DNA of 64,000 nucleotides, from NCBI GenBank assembly GCA_964019055.1, contig OZ025221.1, positions 6,292,468-6,356,467 of the forward strand, written 5' to 3'. The DNA comes from Anthopleura xanthogrammica. Lineage: Eukaryota > Cnidaria > Anthozoa > Actiniaria > Actiniidae. Position 1 is the first letter of the stretch; every line of letters begins with the position of its first letter. Below are positions 1 to 11,103 of the stretch, piece by piece. The notes beneath the pieces are model-generated. The model worked only from the letters and a program-made list of their open reading frames with translations, ran no database searches and was not told the origin of the DNA. The translations under genes and the position numbers were made by a program.

Positions 1-596
1 TCCATGCCATGACGATAGAAATGGCCTCCGTAAAAGCAACCCTTTTTCTTATTCTGAACATGGTCTCTTCCAGAGTGGCAATCAAAAGCAAGCCATGTGA
101 TTATCTGCCCATCATTGTTACATCTTTTTCCGTAACATCTTTCACCACTAATCCACGTTTGGGAAATCTCACTTCCCAAGTCATACAACCATCCTCGAAA
201 GTTACAACCAAGTGGGCGTTCTGTGGTAAGGTAGGGCGGTGCAGTTGTAGGGATTGTAGTTGGTCGAGATGTAGTGCTACAGCTCCAATCATCCCATGCA
301 ATGATACTGCCATGGGTATCGCAATAAGTCCCGTAACACCATCCATACGATGAGCCGCGGGATATCTCGCTACCAGGGAGAAACCATCTACCGTTGTGAT
401 AACATCCTACAGGAGTAGAGCTTGGAAGTAAAGTTGTTGGCTTTTCAGGAAGAGTAGTAGGCGTGGTTGTTGGGGAGGAGGTTGTTACAGCTGGAGAAGT
501 ATTACCAGTCGACTTGGTCGAAGTCTGATTGTCTAAGTCTTGTCGACCACTGACCAGTGCAACAAAAGCAAAGTAAACTAAAATGGCTCGTTGCAT
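1..596 (-). CDS. Secreted Cys/Thr-rich repeat protein, 3' end outside window
   Basis: The frame is open from an ATG at 596 down to base 1, giving 198 residues with no stop, so the gene continues off the left edge. Residues 1-17 look like a signal peptide (MQRAILVYFAFVALVSG). A Thr/Pro/Ser-rich, probably O-glycosylated stretch follows (about 24-63). Then come copies of a roughly 43-residue module at 64-106, 130-173 and from 186 on, separated by Thr/Pro linkers. Each module begins G-C, has a GSEIS-type centre, then C-Y-G-x-x-C, G-x-I-I-x-W and a final Cys. The spacing loosely recalls von Willebrand C modules with fewer cysteines, but I do not recognise the family. An extracellular matrix, mucus or nematocyst-related role would be a guess. 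No intron is needed within the visible part. Confidence 0.6.
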   Translation of the reverse strand, partial: MQRAILVYFAFVALVSGRQDLDNQTSTKSTGNTSPAVTTSSPTTTPTTLPEKPTTLLPSSTPVGCYHNGRWFLPGSEISRGSSYGWCYGTYCDTHGSIIAWDDWSCSTTSRPTTIPTTAPPYLTTERPLGCNFRGWLYDLGSEISQTWISGERCYGKRCNNDGQIITWLAFDCHSGRDHVQNKKKGCFYGGHFYRHGM

Positions 597-718
597 AGTG
601 TGATCTGTGGTATGAGGCTGAAGTCACGAGATTCGATCTAAAATATGGAGAGATGAAATCAGCGAAATAACAAGGTATAAACTGTTAACCTATCAATTTG
701 TGACGTGCTCCGCCACGT

Positions 719-3016
719 ATATATCCCGACGTAGTCAATTGATAAAATTGATAATTGTTTTCAATTGATAAAAATTGATAATCAATTGATACTAGTTGAT
801 AAACATTTACAATGTATAAAATATTTCAGTTAATTGAAGCAAGTTATGAGCTTGTAAATAGTCTGGATATCGAACATCCTCGATATCTCGTGCAGTCGAA
901 CAAGAAAAGGCCGATATATTTTCGTATTCCAATGAGCTTATGGAATGTGCAAATAGACGCTATAGCCCTACAACTTTTTCCCTTTTCCCATACTAGTCTC
1001 TTATATATAGCCCTAAATCTATATATATTTTTGAACTTGTGATGTTAATATGGCATTGTGTTGTTAAATGCTACTCATGACGTGTGACGTCATAGTCTCC
1101 AGGTTGGGAGGATGATTGGAAATATTTAGCAGACGCAAATTGGAAGACTTAAGACATACTTCAAGAGTAGCCTTTCAGAATGTTGTTCACAATGAGTTAC
1201 TAGACTGTGTCAGGCGCCTGTCTGCGCTGTCTCTAATCACTACTTCTAACCTTGACAGGCATGGCATCAAATAATTACAAACTCAGGCAGGGGATCGAGG
1301 TAAATGTGTGAGAAAAGGGCAGCCTCTGCAGTTGTATACACTGTAGAAATCTGCTTTGAAAGTTTGAAAAACTATATCCGAAAATTCTACATAGTTATCT
1401 TTTTCACTGAAATGTTCCTTTTTATATGAACATTGACCAAACAGTACTTTAAATTTACAGTGCTAATATGTGCTACCTAATCGCAAAAACGTCTGATGGA
1501 TTTTTGAAAAGGATCCTAACTTGTAGGGATTATCCGTCCGATGCGTTTCAGGAATGAGTTATTTTTAGAACCGCAAAACCAATCACATTCATCGAAATTA
1601 CGCGCGCTGCGCTGTTTGGTTGGTTTGAGTTGAGCTGGCAAAAGATAAACAAGACGAAATAGACGAAAAGAAAATAACAATGGCGCTGTACTTGTGATTT
1701 TGGCATTGCATTGCGGGCACTCGAACCGTGAACACTTCGAGTTTTTTTGTCATTTTTTCATCGTCCATTCATGTTCAGAAACCGGATTCACAACTAGACG
1801 TTGACATCGTGTGTAGTTAGCTAGCCTAAACATAATGTCAGAGCCTTGTTGTGAATCTGGCTTCTGATTGGCAGATTAAAAAAAGTCAAAGAAACTTGAA
1901 GTGTTCACGGTTCGAGTGCCCTCACTGTAAAAGCTTCATAATAAAAAAATATTTCTGGATGAAAATTGCTTTGACACCTGAAAAACGTATTCAAAGATTA
2001 CTTTCTTTGATCATGTATAAAATCATAAAAGCGATTTGAAGTCATACATTTGGTCATACAAGTCATACAAGTCATACAAGTCATACAAGTGGTTTCTTCC
2101 GTAGATTTTTTAAACAGTTTTCACCGTCTTTTCTTGAAGTATTTCCATTGTCCATAGATAATTTAACAATTATTCTCTCAGTGACAGTTGGCATTGGGTT
2201 TTTATTTGTAAATACTAATTGAGTTGGCAGTTTTTACTGAGTTGGCTGAAAGAAGTGTTGGAAGTGTGTCTTCACTCGTTGTGTGGTCTTCAAACAGAAA
2301 TTAGTCAAAAACGACGAAAAGTGACGAAAACTATCCATGTTTGGTGATTTTTCTAAACTCCTCATTTGCTCTTGGAAAGCATTTTCAACTGTTTTGCGTA
2401 TATTTTTGAACGCTTTTTTTATCTCGGCAGTAAGCTTATAAGCTTACTTCTTGAAGTCTCAAAGAAGTTTGAAATTTTGATGACATTTTTCTTTTCAAGC
2501 TTATGATCATTTGAACCTCGGTCTTGTTTCGATTGCTTTGAATTTGGGACGTTAACGAAACAAAAGCTTAATTTAAGTCTAAGTGGAATGAAAACTTTAA
2601 ATGATTTCATGATTTTATTCAGCAATAAATTAGAAGTTCTAGATCTCGGAGGTTCACATGCATGATTTGAAGCACGTACAGGAAGCCCTTCCAATGCAGT
2701 TTTCGTTTGCCATGTGTCTGTCGGTTATACTTTGGTTTCTCTTCCTCTTTTATATCACGTTAATTTAATAAATACCTTATTATCTTATTTACTAGACGAA
2801 ATCTAACCCGAGGAGGGGTCCGCCAGTTTGCCTGTTCGCGATCTGGCTCGCGCTTCTGGTTACGATGTCAATATTTGGTAGTGCTAAAAATAACTCATCC
2901 CTGAAACACATCAGACGTTTAATATAGGAAAATGGACACCTTTAGTTATGGACTTCTGACATTATCAATTGACAATTGATAATCAATTTTTATCAATTGA
3001 CTACGTCGGGATATAT
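719..3016. mobile_element. 2.3 kb inverted-repeat DNA element, apparently non-coding
   Basis: The ends are inverted copies of each other. The left arm begins ATATATCCCGACGTAGTCAA at 719 and its reverse complement ends at 3016. Both arms continue into AT-rich runs of TCAATTGATAAAA. A second inverted pair lies inside (about 1540-1572 and 2885-2915), as does a third around a central palindrome (1712-1742 with 1893-1925). I see no convincing transposase; the short ORFs at 812-1042, 1851-2039 and 2419-2694 resemble nothing known to me. It reads as a non-autonomous terminal-inverted-repeat or foldback-type element. Confidence 0.6.
2041..2091. repeat. 10-bp tandem repeat (GTCATACAA-type)
   Basis: Four to five head-to-tail copies of TCATACAAG-like units lie inside the 719-3016 element. 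Confidence 0.7.
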
Positions 3017-3576
3017 GTACAGTCATGTAAAGCGCAGTAAGACGAGGCGATTGTGCAATACGGATTTATTGCGATTCTTTCCTTGAACTTTAAGGATAAA
3101 AATAAAAATAATGATGCCAAACAAACACGGATATGTCGATGAACTGAATGAGATCGATGGCAATGCCAAACTAACTATCTATCGTGTCGATAAGATATGT
3201 GTCTATACAGAGGAATCAGCGACCCACAAGTCCTCCAAAAATAATGCCGATTATTATTATAAAAAGAGCACACACACACAAAAGCAATATCATATGTACG
3301 ATACACATTAAACGTGTATGTTAATTCGAGATGAATATCAATATGGATTAGTAAATATCAATCGGCGAGCGATCGCTTTGGGGCTCATGCAAGGTCCAGG
3401 ATTTACTGCGAGATTTAATCTCGAATAACAATTGAAGATGAACTATCAGGCTTCATAATACAGTATTGGAATATCATCGACATGCTTATACTTACCTTCG
3501 TGCGCCCGCTCGGTAGCTCAGGTATGTGAGTTCGAATCAAGTTCGCGTTTGAAAGAACACACCAGCACAGAGGAGG

Positions 3577-3885
3577 ATGGTCACTCCTTCGCAGTGCATC
3601 ATGGGTAAAAGTCTAGATATAATCAGTGGAGATCCAACCGTCGTGAAGAGAAGAGCTCCCCTAAAACGTGATCCAACTCAAAATATATACAGGAAAACTT
3701 TATGTTCATTTAGCAGTGACATTTATTCCTTCGCTAAAATGATTGAATTTGTATCGAAGCATTGTGTTCTTTCTGTTTTATCAAATGTTAAAGCTTCCAT
3801 GGATATTAAGAACGCTAAAATGCGTCCATCGCTAGCTATTTTAATGCTTTCAGCTCAGTTCAATAACAATGGGAACCTCCACTGA
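3577..3885 (+). pseudogene. Protein-kinase-like C-lobe remnant
   Basis: This is a 102-codon open frame. The part reading SSDIYSFAKMIEFV resembles kinase subdomain IX (SDVYSFG-type), and KNAKMRPSLAILM resembles the RPS/T motif of subdomain XI, in the right order and near the usual spacing. The upstream part is too diverged to show an activation loop or APE motif, and no catalytic HRD or DFG is visible. No adjoining exon could be joined. It may be a lone exon of a kinase-like gene or a decayed fragment. The assignment rests on two short motifs and is tentative. Confidence 0.33.
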
Positions 3886-4403
3886 TACATGTTGACATTT
3901 AAGCAGGCGGGGCCGGGGGCACCGATCGATTCGACTCAAGGTGTTGAGCTAGTGTGAAAAGGACCAACGGAGGCTCTTTGTAATGTCCTAAAAGTATCAA
4001 ATTTAGTGACGTAAGAGTACAGTGTACTGTTACGTCAAAATCTGTGATTCTTTTTAAGGGCCTAAGCTCCTCATTTCTTTCCCTCTCTCTGTATCTATCT
4101 CTTATATTATTAGGAACTCCCTTCCTTCTTAGCTTTTTTTTCCTTCCTTCCTCTCTAACTTCCTTCTCTTTGTCCTCTTTTATGTTATATTCTTTTGTGA
4201 CTACTTCTTTTGTTGATCAATATAAATCGTACGAGAAGGTCAGGTCGTGCTGTTTTTCATTCATAGTACACACATTCAAAGCGAACAAAGCATTTAGCTG
4301 TCTATTTGGCCAATCTTATTCACAAACACTTCTAAATAAGTACGAATTAAAATGAATAAAAAAGATAAGTCGTATAGGTAGAAGTATCACTCCGGCCGGA
4401 AAA

Positions 4404-4808
4404 GGGCGGGGGTGCTCGTCGGAAATTTAAAAAATGACCCCTAAAAGATACCTGAGTCCTACAAAGGTGGGCGTGGCAACAAGATATTTTTACCCCTAAG
4501 AGATACCAGCTAAAATTGGACAAATTTATAGTTATTTTGTATTTTTAATAGTCCCAAAGACATAAACTGATGGAATTTCAATGTATTCGATGAGTGAGTT
4601 ACACATTTATAATTGGACATAATTATACGATTAAAGTCAATTAAAATTGTCTTTGCTGCTATGATTCTTATCTAATATCTTATTATCTTTAAAAATACCC
4701 TAAAAGATACCAGCTTTGACTTCGGTGGCCCGAAAAGCTTTTAGACACCCTAAACGATACCAAACCCCTGATTTTGACCCCTAAAAGATACGACGAGCAC
4801 CCCCGCCC
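4404..4808. mobile_element. MITE of the CGACGAGC / TCTTTTAGGGG family
   Basis: The inverted ends pair GGGCGGGGGTGCTCGTCG (from 4404) with CGACGAGCACCCCCGCCC (to 4808). The interior repeats CCCCTAAAAGATAC-type words in both orientations. The same words fill the elements at 37,285-37,685 and 47,530-49,160, so this is a diverged family member. No coding capacity is seen. Confidence 0.6.
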
Positions 4809-4859
4809 TACGATGTAAGGGAGTCCCCCCCGGCATGTAATATTCTGTTTATTATATAT

Positions 4860-5290
4860 GGCAGCAGATTTATGTAAAGAACTGCCACTACCTTTAAAAC
4901 AAATTAATACTCATCAGTCCTTTGCTAAGAAACTCAAAATATTTTTGTTAGAACTCCAAAATTCCTCGAAAAAAATTTAAAGCCTATGGTAAAATAACTT
5001 AATCAAATATTTCTCAACTCTCCTAATCTTAATTAAAATTCAAAGTCTATACTTCCTTCGTTCTTTATAAATTTATGTAAATTGATATATTTATTGTTGT
5101 GTGTACTAGCTCATCTAAATGTAACTCATAATGTTAGTATCTTACTAGAAAACCTAACGGTTCATTTAGATACTAAACATTTCGAAAAACATAATTATAT
5201 TTCTGCTTAAAAAAACAAAAACAAAATTAGTACTGGAAAAAAAAAAAATATATATATATAAGCAAAATATGCAAACATGTAAATATATAA

Positions 5291-5321
<31 letters not shown>

Positions 5322-5655
5322 AACTTGCTAAATAGAAATGTGAATAAAAGTATTGTATTGTGTTGTGTTGTGTTGTGTTGTGTTGTGTTGTGTTGTGTTG
5401 TGTTGTGTTGTGTTGTGTTGTGTTGTGTTGTGTTGTGTTGTGTTGTGTTGTGTTGTGTTGTGTTGTGTTGTGTTGTGTTGTGTTGTGTTGTGTTGTGTTG
5501 TGTTGTGTTGTGTTGTGTTGTGTTGTGTTGTGTTGTGTTGTGTTGTGTTGTGTTGTGTTGTGTTGTGTTGTGTTGTGTTGTGTTGTGTTGTGTTGTGTTG
5601 TGTTGTGTTGTGTTGTGTTGTGTTGTGTTGTGTTGTGTTGTGTTGTATTGTATTG
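4860..5655 (+). mobile_element. 5'-truncated LINE 3' end with expanded tail
   Basis: Near 4871 one frame reads LPLPLKQINTHQSFAKKLKI, like the end of CR1/L2-type reverse transcriptase ORFs (WNSLP...FKKxLK). AT-rich 3' UTR-like sequence follows, then a TATTG-type tail that has grown into the pentamer array. The interruption of the hairpin element, with TATA at the junction, supports insertion. Confidence 0.45.
5351..5655. repeat. (TTGTG)n pentanucleotide microsatellite
   Basis: There are about 58 nearly perfect TTGTG units, bounded on both sides by TATTG units. Five is not a multiple of three, so all three plus frames cycle through the same five codons without a stop. The long ORFs here are artefacts. 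Confidence 0.97.
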
Positions 5656-5825
5656 TATATAATTATTAATGAAAAAGAAAAGAAAGATTTTCCGAGCTTT
5701 TTTCTGTTATAAGAAGTATGTAACCATAGTGATGATATTTTCACATGTGAAAATATCAAATTTTTGAAATGCTCCTTTCCGTAGTCTTCCCACAATCCCT
5801 TATGATCCCAGCGCGAGCTCAAGGT

Positions 5826-6078
5826 CAGGGTAAAATTTGCATAAAAATACTTAAGATAGTTCGCGCGCTCTCATTGGTCGAGAGCTGTGTTTTCATCACG
5901 CTATGAAGGCACGGAAATGACGTAACAAGCATTTTTTAAGTATTTTTTTAAAAAAGAAAACATTTTCTCCGATGCCTTCATAGCCTGGTGAAAACCGAGG
6001 CTACGCGTTTGGGAGAATTCGAGAGCAGATCAGTGAAAACCCGAGACGAAGTATAAGAAATATGCAAATTTTACCCTG
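5826..6078. mobile_element. MITE with CAGGGTAAAATTTGCAT ends
   Basis: CAGGGTAAAATTTGCATA at 5826 is inverted at 6078. A second inverted pair lies inside (GCTATGAAGGC near 5900 with GCCTTCATAGC near 5974). Confidence 0.6.
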
Positions 6079-6108
6079 AAAGATATAAAAACCCTCCCAG
6101 CTACTCCT

Positions 6109-6412
6109 AAGGATAATAAAGGATAATGAGTGTTTATCTTTGCTATTGTCTTGCATAAGAACAAAAGAAGAAAATTTAAAAAACATCAAAACACTAGGAA
6201 TTCGCCCACCAAAGAACAGACCAAAAGACTTCGTGTTGTTGACCTCAGCATCATATATTATTTAGAAAAGTTAATTTTCTAGCTGTAGTTTAGCCTCTTT
6301 CATTCAGTAATAATTAAGGATAATAAAGGATAATAAGAAACATCAAAACACTAGCAATTCGCCCACCAAAGAACAAACCAAAAGACTTGCTGTTGTTGAC
6401 TTCAACATCATG
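6109..6412 (+). repeat. Duplicated leader of the fibrinogen-domain gene
   Basis: The block 6179-6255 (AAACATCAAAACACTAG, then CGCCCACCAAAGAAC) recurs at 6337-6412, directly before the start codon at 6410. AAGGATAATAAAGGATAAT also occurs before each copy. In the upstream copy the triplet matching the start codon is ATA, so only the downstream copy can start translation. Confidence 0.7.
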
Positions 6413-8649
6413 CACTTGTCGTGTTTCATTCTTTTCGGGATTTTTCTTCACAACAATTTTCCTACAGAAAGTAAAATAGTTACTCCTGATGGAGTTGTGG
6501 GCGAGGGATTTAAAGGAGATGCTTTTCGTCGAATCACCACCCACCTTATCGAGACACACATAGTCAACAAACTTGGCTCGTGTGCCTTTAGATGTTCCAA
6601 ACACCTTGAATGTTTGTCGTTTAACTTTGGGAATCGTATCAATGGCAAACACGACTGTCAGTTACTAAGAACAGACAAGTACAACTCAGGATCGTCCTAC
6701 ATTACCAGTACAGACTTACACTACTTCTATTCTGTGGTAAGTATAAGGATTTGAATTAGTGTTTCGATTTGTTTTCGGTTTGGGAAACAAAACTGTCTTA
6801 TCTGTTTTCATGGGGTTTTCATCTCATAATTTAATGGTACTTTTAAAAGAAGACATTAGTGATCTCCAGATCCGACTACGAGTACTATAATTTCGTAGTC
6901 GTGGTGGAGTACGTATATTAAAACTTTAGACTGTTAAAAATAGGAAATTGAATACGATTCAGGGCTAATTGCATAACTCGTACTCGTAGTCGTAGTCGTA
7001 GTCGGATTTGAAGGTCACTATTGTGAACACACAACGGTTAGTTGCTGTTTCTTTCATTCATTTCAAGAAAATCCTTAAAAAAAGTTAGTTTAATATTTGG
7101 TAAAACACAACAAGTCAACATAATACTAAACTTAGGCCTAGTTCAGACGTCAAACTTTTGGGCTGCGTCGAACTATCTAATTGTCTTTGATGTCAGCGGC
7201 TAAGGACACGCGAAGAACTGAAGAACTACCACATAGGACAACAGTTATTTTTCTTAGCGCCAGGAGACGATGGGCACTTTCCATTTGTCCAGAAAAACCG
7301 GTTGATGAAACCGAGACAAGAATGCGTTCTAATGGAACAGTTCAAACCAGCTATACAACTACCAACTATGAACGTGCGAATTAGAGAACTGGGCCTGAGA
7401 AATCCCGAGAAATTCTTCAAATGGTTCAGACAATTCCAGTTGGTTCGTACCAACTGAAATAGCTGGACAAGCTCGAAAGGTGTTCCACTTTTTTCGGTTG
7501 GAAATTCTGAAAAAGTGACAGTTCCATTTGTATTACCGGTTTTTCTGGACAAATGGAAAACACCCGATATATGTTTAGTTTGGTCTACGTATATACTTCT
7601 CAGTACTAGTTAATGAAAAAAAGCGCTCGACTTCCAAGGGAATTTCATTCGACGCAGCAAAAGTTCAACGTCTGGACTGGGCCTTAGACTCAAAAACCAG
7701 ATGGGAAGAGGAAAGATAAAGCCACAATTATTATACTCTAATATACAACTGTTATTCTATTATAGAACAAGTGTATGGATCCCTCACCATGTCAGAACAA
7801 TGGATCGTGTTACCCTGACTACGATAACAACGACTATCATTGCGTCTGTAATGGAAGAAGAGGAAGAAACTGTGAAACATGTGAGTACCTTTTCTCCAGG
7901 ACGCATCAGTTCATAGAGAGAAAAGAAGAGAGGAAAGGAGAGGAAAAAGCTACATTTTGGTGCAATAAATTAATATATATATTATTTATAATTCAGTCTA
8001 CAGCAACTGTTCGGCGCTTCTCTCTGCTGGCTACACTGCAGATGGAGTCTATCACATCGATCCTGACGGACAGGGCTCCTTCCCAGTCTACTGTGACATG
8101 ACCACCGCTGGCGGAGGGTGGACAGTGTTCCAGAAGCGGTTTGATGGCTCGGTAGACTTTTATCGCGGTTGGCAAGACTACAAAACCGGTTTTGGTAACC
8201 TGACTGGTGAGTTTTGGTTGGGCCTTGATAAGATCCACCGACTAACCGAAAAACAAGTAACATCATTACGTGTTGATCTGGAGGACTGGATGGGCAACAC
8301 GGGATATAATGAGTATTCTTCGTTCTCTATCGCTGATGAGAGAGACTTGTACCGCCTCCAGGTGAGCGGAAACTCTGGTACTGCTGGAGACTCTCTGAAA
8401 GCGGGTTCAATTCCTTCTGCCAGGCTGAGCAATAACATGAGATTCAGCACACCTGACAAGGACAATGACAATTGGCCAACCGGGAATTGCGCAATTCGCC
8501 ATGAAGGAGCCTGGTGGCATAATTATTGTTACGCCTCACATTTGAACGGGAGATACCTTGTAGCCCAGAAAGATTTGAGAGGCATGTGTTGGTATACATT
8601 CAAATCTGATTACAGAAGCTTGAAAACCTCACAGATGAAGCTTAAATAG
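6410..8649 (+). CDS. Secreted PAN/apple-EGF-fibrinogen C-domain protein
   Basis: Three exons join in frame: 6410-6736, 7766-7880 and 7997-8649, all with GT-AG borders (phases 0 and 1). The product has 364 residues. A signal peptide (about 1-20) is followed by a PAN/apple-like domain (about 25-107, with CAFRCSKHLECLSFNF), one EGF-like domain (110-148, six Cys) and a full-length fibrinogen C-terminal domain (149-364). The last has GGGWTVFQKRFDGSVDFYR, the acidic DKDNDNW calcium-site region and NCAIRHEGAWWHNYC. Such FReD proteins (ficolin, tachylectin and techylectin types) are generally secreted lectins that bind acetylated sugars. A role in immunity or symbiont recognition is inference. Intron 1 holds two inverted-repeat elements. 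AATAAA lies at 8794. Confidence 0.87.
6857..7021. mobile_element. Small MITE in intron 1 of the fibrinogen-domain gene
   Basis: The arms ATCCGACTACGAGTAC (near 6871) and GTACTCGTAGTCGTAGTCG (near 6980), with TTAGTGA/TCACTAT at the tips, are inverted copies. Extra CGTAGT units have expanded on the right arm. Confidence 0.6.
7134..7684. mobile_element. 550-bp MITE in intron 1 of the fibrinogen-domain gene
   Basis: The outer arms AGGCCTAGTTCAGACGTCAA (7134) and its diverged reverse complement ending at 7684 pair. A nested pair, CCATTTGTCCAGAAAAACCG (7279) with CGGTTTTTCTGGACAAATGG (7536), also pairs. No transposase. Confidence 0.65.
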
Positions 8650-8793
8650 AAGTCATCAGACGAACATCAAGAGGGTGTAGCAACGAAGTTCCTTCAAGCT
8701 TAATATTGCCTACCTTTTTCTTACACAAATCGACATGCTTTTTTGCATGGACTTAAACTGCACGAATGTAGGTACTTCATATATATTCTATGC

Positions 8794-8799
8794 AATAAA
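8794..8799 (+). other. Putative polyadenylation signal AATAAA
   Basis: The canonical hexamer lies about 145 bases after the stop codon of the fibrinogen-domain gene. In an AT-rich region it could occur by chance. Confidence 0.4.
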
Positions 8800-9474
8800 T
8801 AGTGTCGTGGAACTGTTTTCAAAGAGACAGTAGATTGAAGTATATCCGTACAATGGAAGCTTCTTAAGTTAAATGACGTCATGCATGAGATGTCATAAGG
8901 GGAGGAAAAATGGACAGACGCAGTCATTTCTTCGAACTGAGGCGCTAAACGACGTAGATTAAATTACAACAAAAGGATAATTCATGAGGTAATCAGTGAA
9001 GAATTCAACCGCTTCAGTGGTTTTTACCCATACTCCCGTTCGGGCTAGTCGCGTAGTCGCAGAGCGGTCGACGACAACGTTTTTTCAAATGACTGTATGC
9101 ATTCGTCATCGACAATGACAGTGGAAAATATTAACTGCATGCAAATTTGCTGAATTGCAAAAAAAAAAAAAATCAAAAAAAATCAAAAAAATACATAAAA
9201 AGATTAATTAATTAAGATTTTCAACGATAACTCTTGTAGCACCTGACTAAGGGGGAAGGTCAAAACAATGGTCCCAGCTAGGGACCCGTTTTAGGGGGGG
9301 TGGGGGTATATGCCGGTACCCACCACCTCCATCCACCTATTCATGGTCCTTAGAAGTATAATAATTCCCACAAAGATATAAAGGAAATCATTCCTCCAAA
9401 GCGTTCAAAAACTCTTTCACGAGAACAGTGATCAGCTTTCAGGCAATCTTTTTTTTATAGAGGCTTTTTACCAT

Positions 9475-9607
9475 CACGTGATGGTAGCCATAACAGGAGG
9501 CAGGAATAAAGGAGTCTTCCCCCCTGGGAAACTGAATTCTTTCTTATGTAAATCATATTAGACCAGATTCAATTGTTCCTGCCTCCTGTCATGGCTACCA
9601 TCACGTG
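9475..9607. mobile_element. MITE with CACGTGATGGTAGCC arms
   Basis: GGTAGCCATAACAGGAGGCA (from 9483) is inverted as TGCCTCCTGTCATGGCTACC near 9580. The tips read CACGTG. The rest of 8650-9860 shows no gene. Confidence 0.65.
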
Positions 9608-9864
9608 CTGGTGCAAAATCTCTACTCCTGATTAAAGATTTCGTATTGTAAACTGAGCTGAAAAGCTATGATGGGATATTCAATAAAACTGAGGTAAGCA
9701 CACGTATGCCCCTGAGTAGGTGTGGGTACTCGACCATAGTTGAAGTTTTTTTTTTAAATCCCCGATACGATATTAAGCGAGAACATCATCCAAAGTATTT
9801 GTTTATGCTCAGTCTAGAAACATTTCTTGCAAACTGAAACAAGGGGTAAAACTTCATGAAAAAA

Positions 9865-10176
9865 AATAGTGCATTTCTATAGCGCGTTGTGGCACTTTAC
9901 AAAACTAGAAATGATCTACAACTTATCCACAAGCTATCTACAAACTAATATAAATTAGACACAAACTAAAGAATTATTAGCAAGAAATCTAGAAAATAGA
10001 TAAGTCTTAATGTTCTTTTTAAAAACAGAAACGGAGTGGGACTTGCGTATAGCCAGCGTATAGCAAATTAAGGGAACACTGTTCCATGATTTAGGAGCAC
10101 ACACTGAAAAGGATCTGTCCCCATAAGTTTTAGTTCTCGACATAGGTTGCTTCAAAAAAGAAAAGAAAAAGATCAA
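9865..10176 (-). mobile_element. LINE 3' end (CR1/L2-like), 5'-truncated
   Basis: The minus frame 10176-9955 contains YGDRSFSVCAPKSWNSVP and VFKKNIKTYLF, the typical C-terminal end of CR1/L2/Rex-type LINE ORF2. The following 3' UTR contains GCGCGTTGTGGC and GCTATAGAAATGCAC. It is only a retrotransposon tail. Confidence 0.7.
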
Positions 10177-10300
10177 AGGATGGAAATGATATCAAGTACT
10201 TTTAAAAACAGGAAGCAAAGCAGGTAAAAGATAAGAAAAAAACGAAAGAAAAATTAACTTAGGAATGAAAGAAAGAACGAAAGAAAAAACAAAAGAAATT

Positions 10301-10535
<235 letters not shown>

Positions 10536-10982
10536 TAAGCCCCCCTCTCCAAGAAGCCCCCCTCAAACGTGCCTGAAATAAATAATCCCCCCCGAGTGGG
10601 TTTATAGAGGATTTACGGTAGTTCACAGGCAACCCAAGCTCACTACATTTATAAGAGAATGTATAGGGATTTAGAATATGCTGTATTTCATTTGGAAAAA
10701 CGTAAATAAGAAATTGTCGACTTACCTGTTATTGTGTTATTTTGTTTATTTTTGACTCTTGTATGCATTTTCAGCGAGTTTTGAGCGGTATTTGCTGAAA
10801 AAATCCATCACTAAGATATATTGCCTCATGAATAGTGATGAGGGATATTTAGACTAAATATCCCTCATCCCTCTGGAAACAATGGATCCCAAGGTAATCT
10901 TGATATTACCTATTTTAATATTAGGGACCTTAAGCAACTCGAAATCTAGAACGGGGACGTGAGACCCCAAGTTAATAATAAT

Positions 10983-11103
<121 letters not shown>

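Larger units (their letters stand above)
4838..5770. mobile_element. Hairpin/inverted-repeat element copy, split by a LINE
   Basis: Bases 4838-4859 (CATGTAATATTCTGTTTATT and on) and 5656-5765 (TATAATTATTAATGAAAAAG and on, through the TTCACATGTGAA palindrome) are contiguous in the copy at 57,645-57,790. Here about 0.8 kb of LINE-like sequence and a microsatellite separate them. The hairpin that normally lies to the left is mostly missing. Confidence 0.55.

Noticed and set aside
812..1042. 76-codon ORF starting MYKIFQLIEAS
   Set aside because: It lies in the AT-rich arm of the 719-3016 element and resembles nothing known.
3500..3560. tRNA gene
   Set aside because: GAGTTCGAATCAAG looks like a B box, but no cloverleaf can be formed; at most a SINE fragment.
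5325..5822. ORFs of 100-164 codons on both strands
   Set aside because: They are read through the (TTGTG)n array and have no other sequence support.
7181..7552. ORFs in intron 1 of the fibrinogen-domain gene
   Set aside because: They lie wholly inside the inverted-repeat element at 7,134-7,684.
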